Shown here in pieces: positions 15,018-16,904 of a DNA stretch of 16,904 bases (its first letter is position 1; each line of letters starts with the position of its first letter). Origin of the DNA: a candidate division TA06 bacterium SM23_40 (GTDB lineage Bacteria > LJUI01 > SM1-40); assembly GCA_001303705.1 (NCBI GenBank), contig LJUI01000075.1:1-16904 (forward strand), written 5' to 3'. The position numbers and the translations under genes were made by a program. The notes under the pieces were generated by a model. That model was not told where the DNA came from. It searched no databases and saw only the letters and a program-made list of their open reading frames with translations.

Positions 15018-15036
15018 GAAGGCCTAATGAGCCTTC
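15018..15036 (+). terminator. Weak hairpin after abiEii
   Basis: GAAGGC / GCCTTC arms of 6 bp with a 7-nt loop, 24 bp beyond the toxin stop and between convergent genes. There is no T run after it on either strand, so termination activity is doubtful. Confidence 0.25.
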
Positions 15037-16904
15037 CTGATGCACATCGCCCTCCCGATCCGCCTGCACCGCACAGTCCGGGACCCAACCTCTATGGTTC
15101 TCCGGGAAACATGCCAATCTCCTGACGCAAGGCTCACGAACACGGCTATGTCACAGCCCAGAGCTCCGCGGCTCAGAGAAAGCCATACCTCGACTAGATT
15201 GTTCACTGTTCCAGGCGGATATGGAGTCTTCGGGAAGGGAATCACATCGCGGATGTTGGCCCTCCCGGCTGCAAGCATGACGATCCGGTCCACACCGGGA
15301 GCTATGCCGCCGTGGGGAGGAGCTCCATAGTTGAATGCCTCGAGCAGATATCCATACTTGCGTTCCGCATCCTCGCGGCTGATCCCGACTACCTTCATCA
15401 CCCGCTCCTGTATCTCACGGCGGTGAATCCTGATGGAGCCGGAGGCCAACTCGACACCATTGCAGACAAGGTCATAAAGATATGCGCGCACCCGGCCGGG
15501 GTCCGTCTCAAGCAGATCCATATCCTCTTCCCGGGGCATACTGAACATATGGTGGGTCGCGGTCCACGCCCCGACATCCTCATCCCACTCGAACAGAGGG
15601 AATTCCGTTATCCAGCAGAACCGGAAGACGTCTTCCGGGATGAGGCCGAGCTCCTTCCCGAGTGAGGTGCGGAGCACTCCCAAGGCCCGCTCGACCGTCC
15701 GCTTCCTCCCCGCGACAAATAAGATCAGGTCTCCCTCCTCGACCTCCATCTTCTTCTCCATCGCCCCGGTCCATTCCGCGCTCAGGAACTTGGCCGATGG
15801 GCCGGTCGTCTTTCCCTCTTTTCGCTTCAGCCAGACGAGCCCTCCCGCGCCATGCTCCTTTATGAGTCGTTCCCACCGGTCGAGCGCGCTCCGGGCCGTC
15901 TGCGCTCCTCCCTTCACATTGAGTCCTCTCACGACACCGCCGTCGGCGAGAACCTTGTCGAACACCCCGAACCCCGACTCAGTGCCGAGATGCGAGAGAT
16001 CGACGATCTCGAGCCCGAACCGGATATCGGGCTTATCGGTTCCGAACCGGAGCATCGCCTCGGCGAACGGGATGCGGGGGAACGGGGGACCGAGATCGGC
16101 ACCGAGCGTCTCCTTAAAGACGTAGCGGAACATCTCCTCCGCCATCGCCAGCACGTCCTCTTCTTCGACAAAGCTCATCTCGATGTCGATCTGAGTATGT
16201 TCGGGCTGCCGGTCGGCCCGCATATCCTCGTCGCGCAGGCACCGGGCGATCTGAAAGTACCGATCGAACCCGGCCACCATGAGGAGCTGCTTATATATCT
16301 GCGGAGATTGCGCCAGGCAGTAGAACTTGCCGGGATGGATCCGGCTGGGGACGAGGAAATCGCGTGCCCCTTCAGGAGTGGTGCGGGTGAGGATCGGCGT
16401 CTCTATCTCCACGAACCCATGCGATGAGAGGTATCTCCGCAGCGCCTGGCTGATCTCATGCCGCAACACGATCGTACGCTGCATCGACGGCCGCCTCAGA
16501 TCGAGGTACCGATACCGCAGACGAAGTTCCTCTCCCGCCCGTTCCTCGTCCTCGATGACGAACGGAGGAGTGAGCGACTCATTCAGAATCTCGATCTGGC
16601 GCGCCCGGACCTCGATCTCTCCTGTGGGCAGGTTCGGGTTGGCCATGCCCGCCGGACGCTCGCGCACGGTCCCCTGCACGGCGATCACATACTCCCCTTT
16701 CAGGCGGCGAGCCTGCGCGTGGAGCTCGGGGCCATCGGCAGGATCGAATACAACCTGCGTGACGCCGTACCGGTCTCTCATGTCGATGAAGATGAGCCCT
16801 CCATGGTCGCGGCGCCTAGCCACCCACCCCGTGAGCACAGCGGTTTCGCCGACCTGCTCCTTGCGGAGCTCACCACACGTATGGGTCCTCTTGAGATATC
16901 TCTG
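15024..16904 (-). CDS. aspS: Aspartyl-tRNA synthetase, start off the right edge; 3' end disrupted
   Basis: AspRS charges tRNA-Asp. The frame is open through the right edge (QRYLKRTHTCGELRKEQVGE precedes the internal GTG at 16838), so only a few N-terminal codons are missing. Visible are the OB-fold anticodon domain (GWVARRRDHGGLIFIDMRD), class II motif 2 (CLRDEDMRADRQPEHTQID), the bacterial GAD insertion (around 15650-16000) and motif 3 (GGIAPGVDRIVML), then RDVIPFPKT. After FPKT (codon at 15225-15227) similarity stops: the expected ~25-residue tail is absent. Its last residues, LHIRLEQ then TGA (stop at 15203-15205), sit in another frame directly at the junction. The open frame therefore runs past the native stop to 15024, and the last ~66 residues are probably not native. 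The lesion could be real or an assembly artefact. The native end of the gene is best placed at 15203. The His after RRRD resembles non-discriminating AspRS enzymes. Confidence 0.93.
   Translation of the reverse strand, partial: QRYLKRTHTCGELRKEQVGETAVLTGWVARRRDHGGLIFIDMRDRYGVTQVVFDPADGPELHAQARRLKGEYVIAVQGTVRERPAGMANPNLPTGEIEVRARQIEILNESLTPPFVIEDEERAGEELRLRYRYLDLRRPSMQRTIVLRHEISQALRRYLSSHGFVEIETPILTRTTPEGARDFLVPSRIHPGKFYCLAQSPQIYKQLLMVAGFDRYFQIARCLRDEDMRADRQPEHTQIDIEMSFVEEEDVLAMAEEMFRYVFKETLGADLGPPFPRIPFAEAMLRFGTDKPDIRFGLEIVDLSHLGTESGFGVFDKVLADGGVVRGLNVKGGAQTARSALDRWERLIKEHGAGGLVWLKRKEGKTTGPSAKFLSAEWTGAMEKKMEVEEGDLILFVAGRKRTVERALGVLRTSLGKELGLIPEDVFRFCWITEFPLFEWDEDVGAWTATHHMFSMPREEDMDLLETDPGRVRAYLYDLVCNGVELASGSIRIHRREIQERVMKVVGISREDAERKYGYLLEAFNYGAPPHGGIAPGVDRIVMLAAGRANIRDVIPFPKTPYPPGTVNNLVEVWLSLSRGALGCDIAVFVSLASGDWHVSRRTIEVGSRTVRCRRIGRAMCIRKAH

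Overview
The window looks like a chromosomal segment of a GC-rich, Gram-negative-type bacterium, probably from the FCB superphylum (for example Eisenbacteria- or Krumholzibacteriota-like lineages). This is an inference. It rests on two large secreted subtilases that both end in a FlgD-like, type IX-style C-terminal sorting domain, on a c-type cytochrome maturation operon, and on a menaquinone-type UbiA prenyltransferase. No taxonomic marker such as rRNA is present.

Layout. Everything except one module reads on the minus strand. From right to left: aspS (start beyond the right edge), then the plus-strand abiEi-abiEii toxin-antitoxin module, then two tandem S8 subtilases separated by terminator-like hairpins. 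Last comes a tight five-gene operon: UbiA/MenA prenyltransferase, membrane spermidine-synthase-like protein, RseC family, ccmE, ccmF. A near-consensus promoter (TTGACG-17-TATACT) sits between the last subtilase and this operon.

Function. The operon belongs to the energy-conserving membrane: a prenyltransferase for quinone synthesis, a Cys-rich RseC-type membrane protein and two heme-handling factors. CcmE carries CPSKY, the cysteine CXXXY variant known from 'system I*' Ccm pathways, in place of the usual heme-binding histidine. CcmF keeps all four conserved histidines and the tryptophan-rich WWD motif. The two subtilases are paralogues with the same plan (signal peptide, prodomain, Asp/His/Ser catalytic domain, beta-rich domain, GATase-like domain, sorting domain). 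The abiE module is a type IV toxin-antitoxin pair with a 4-nt overlap. Upstream of it lies a striking composite palindrome (15-bp perfect inner arms, 9-bp outer arms) that overlaps a promoter, with a second promoter below it.

Points needing attention. Two genes around the abiE module are broken in this sequence. The upstream subtilase has a one-base deletion in a G run near 12031. The 3' end of aspS has lost roughly 20-25 codons after FPKT, so its native ending (LHIRLEQ-stop) is left out of frame and the open frame runs on to 15024. The roughly 800 bp between the upstream subtilase and abiEi holds no recognisable gene.
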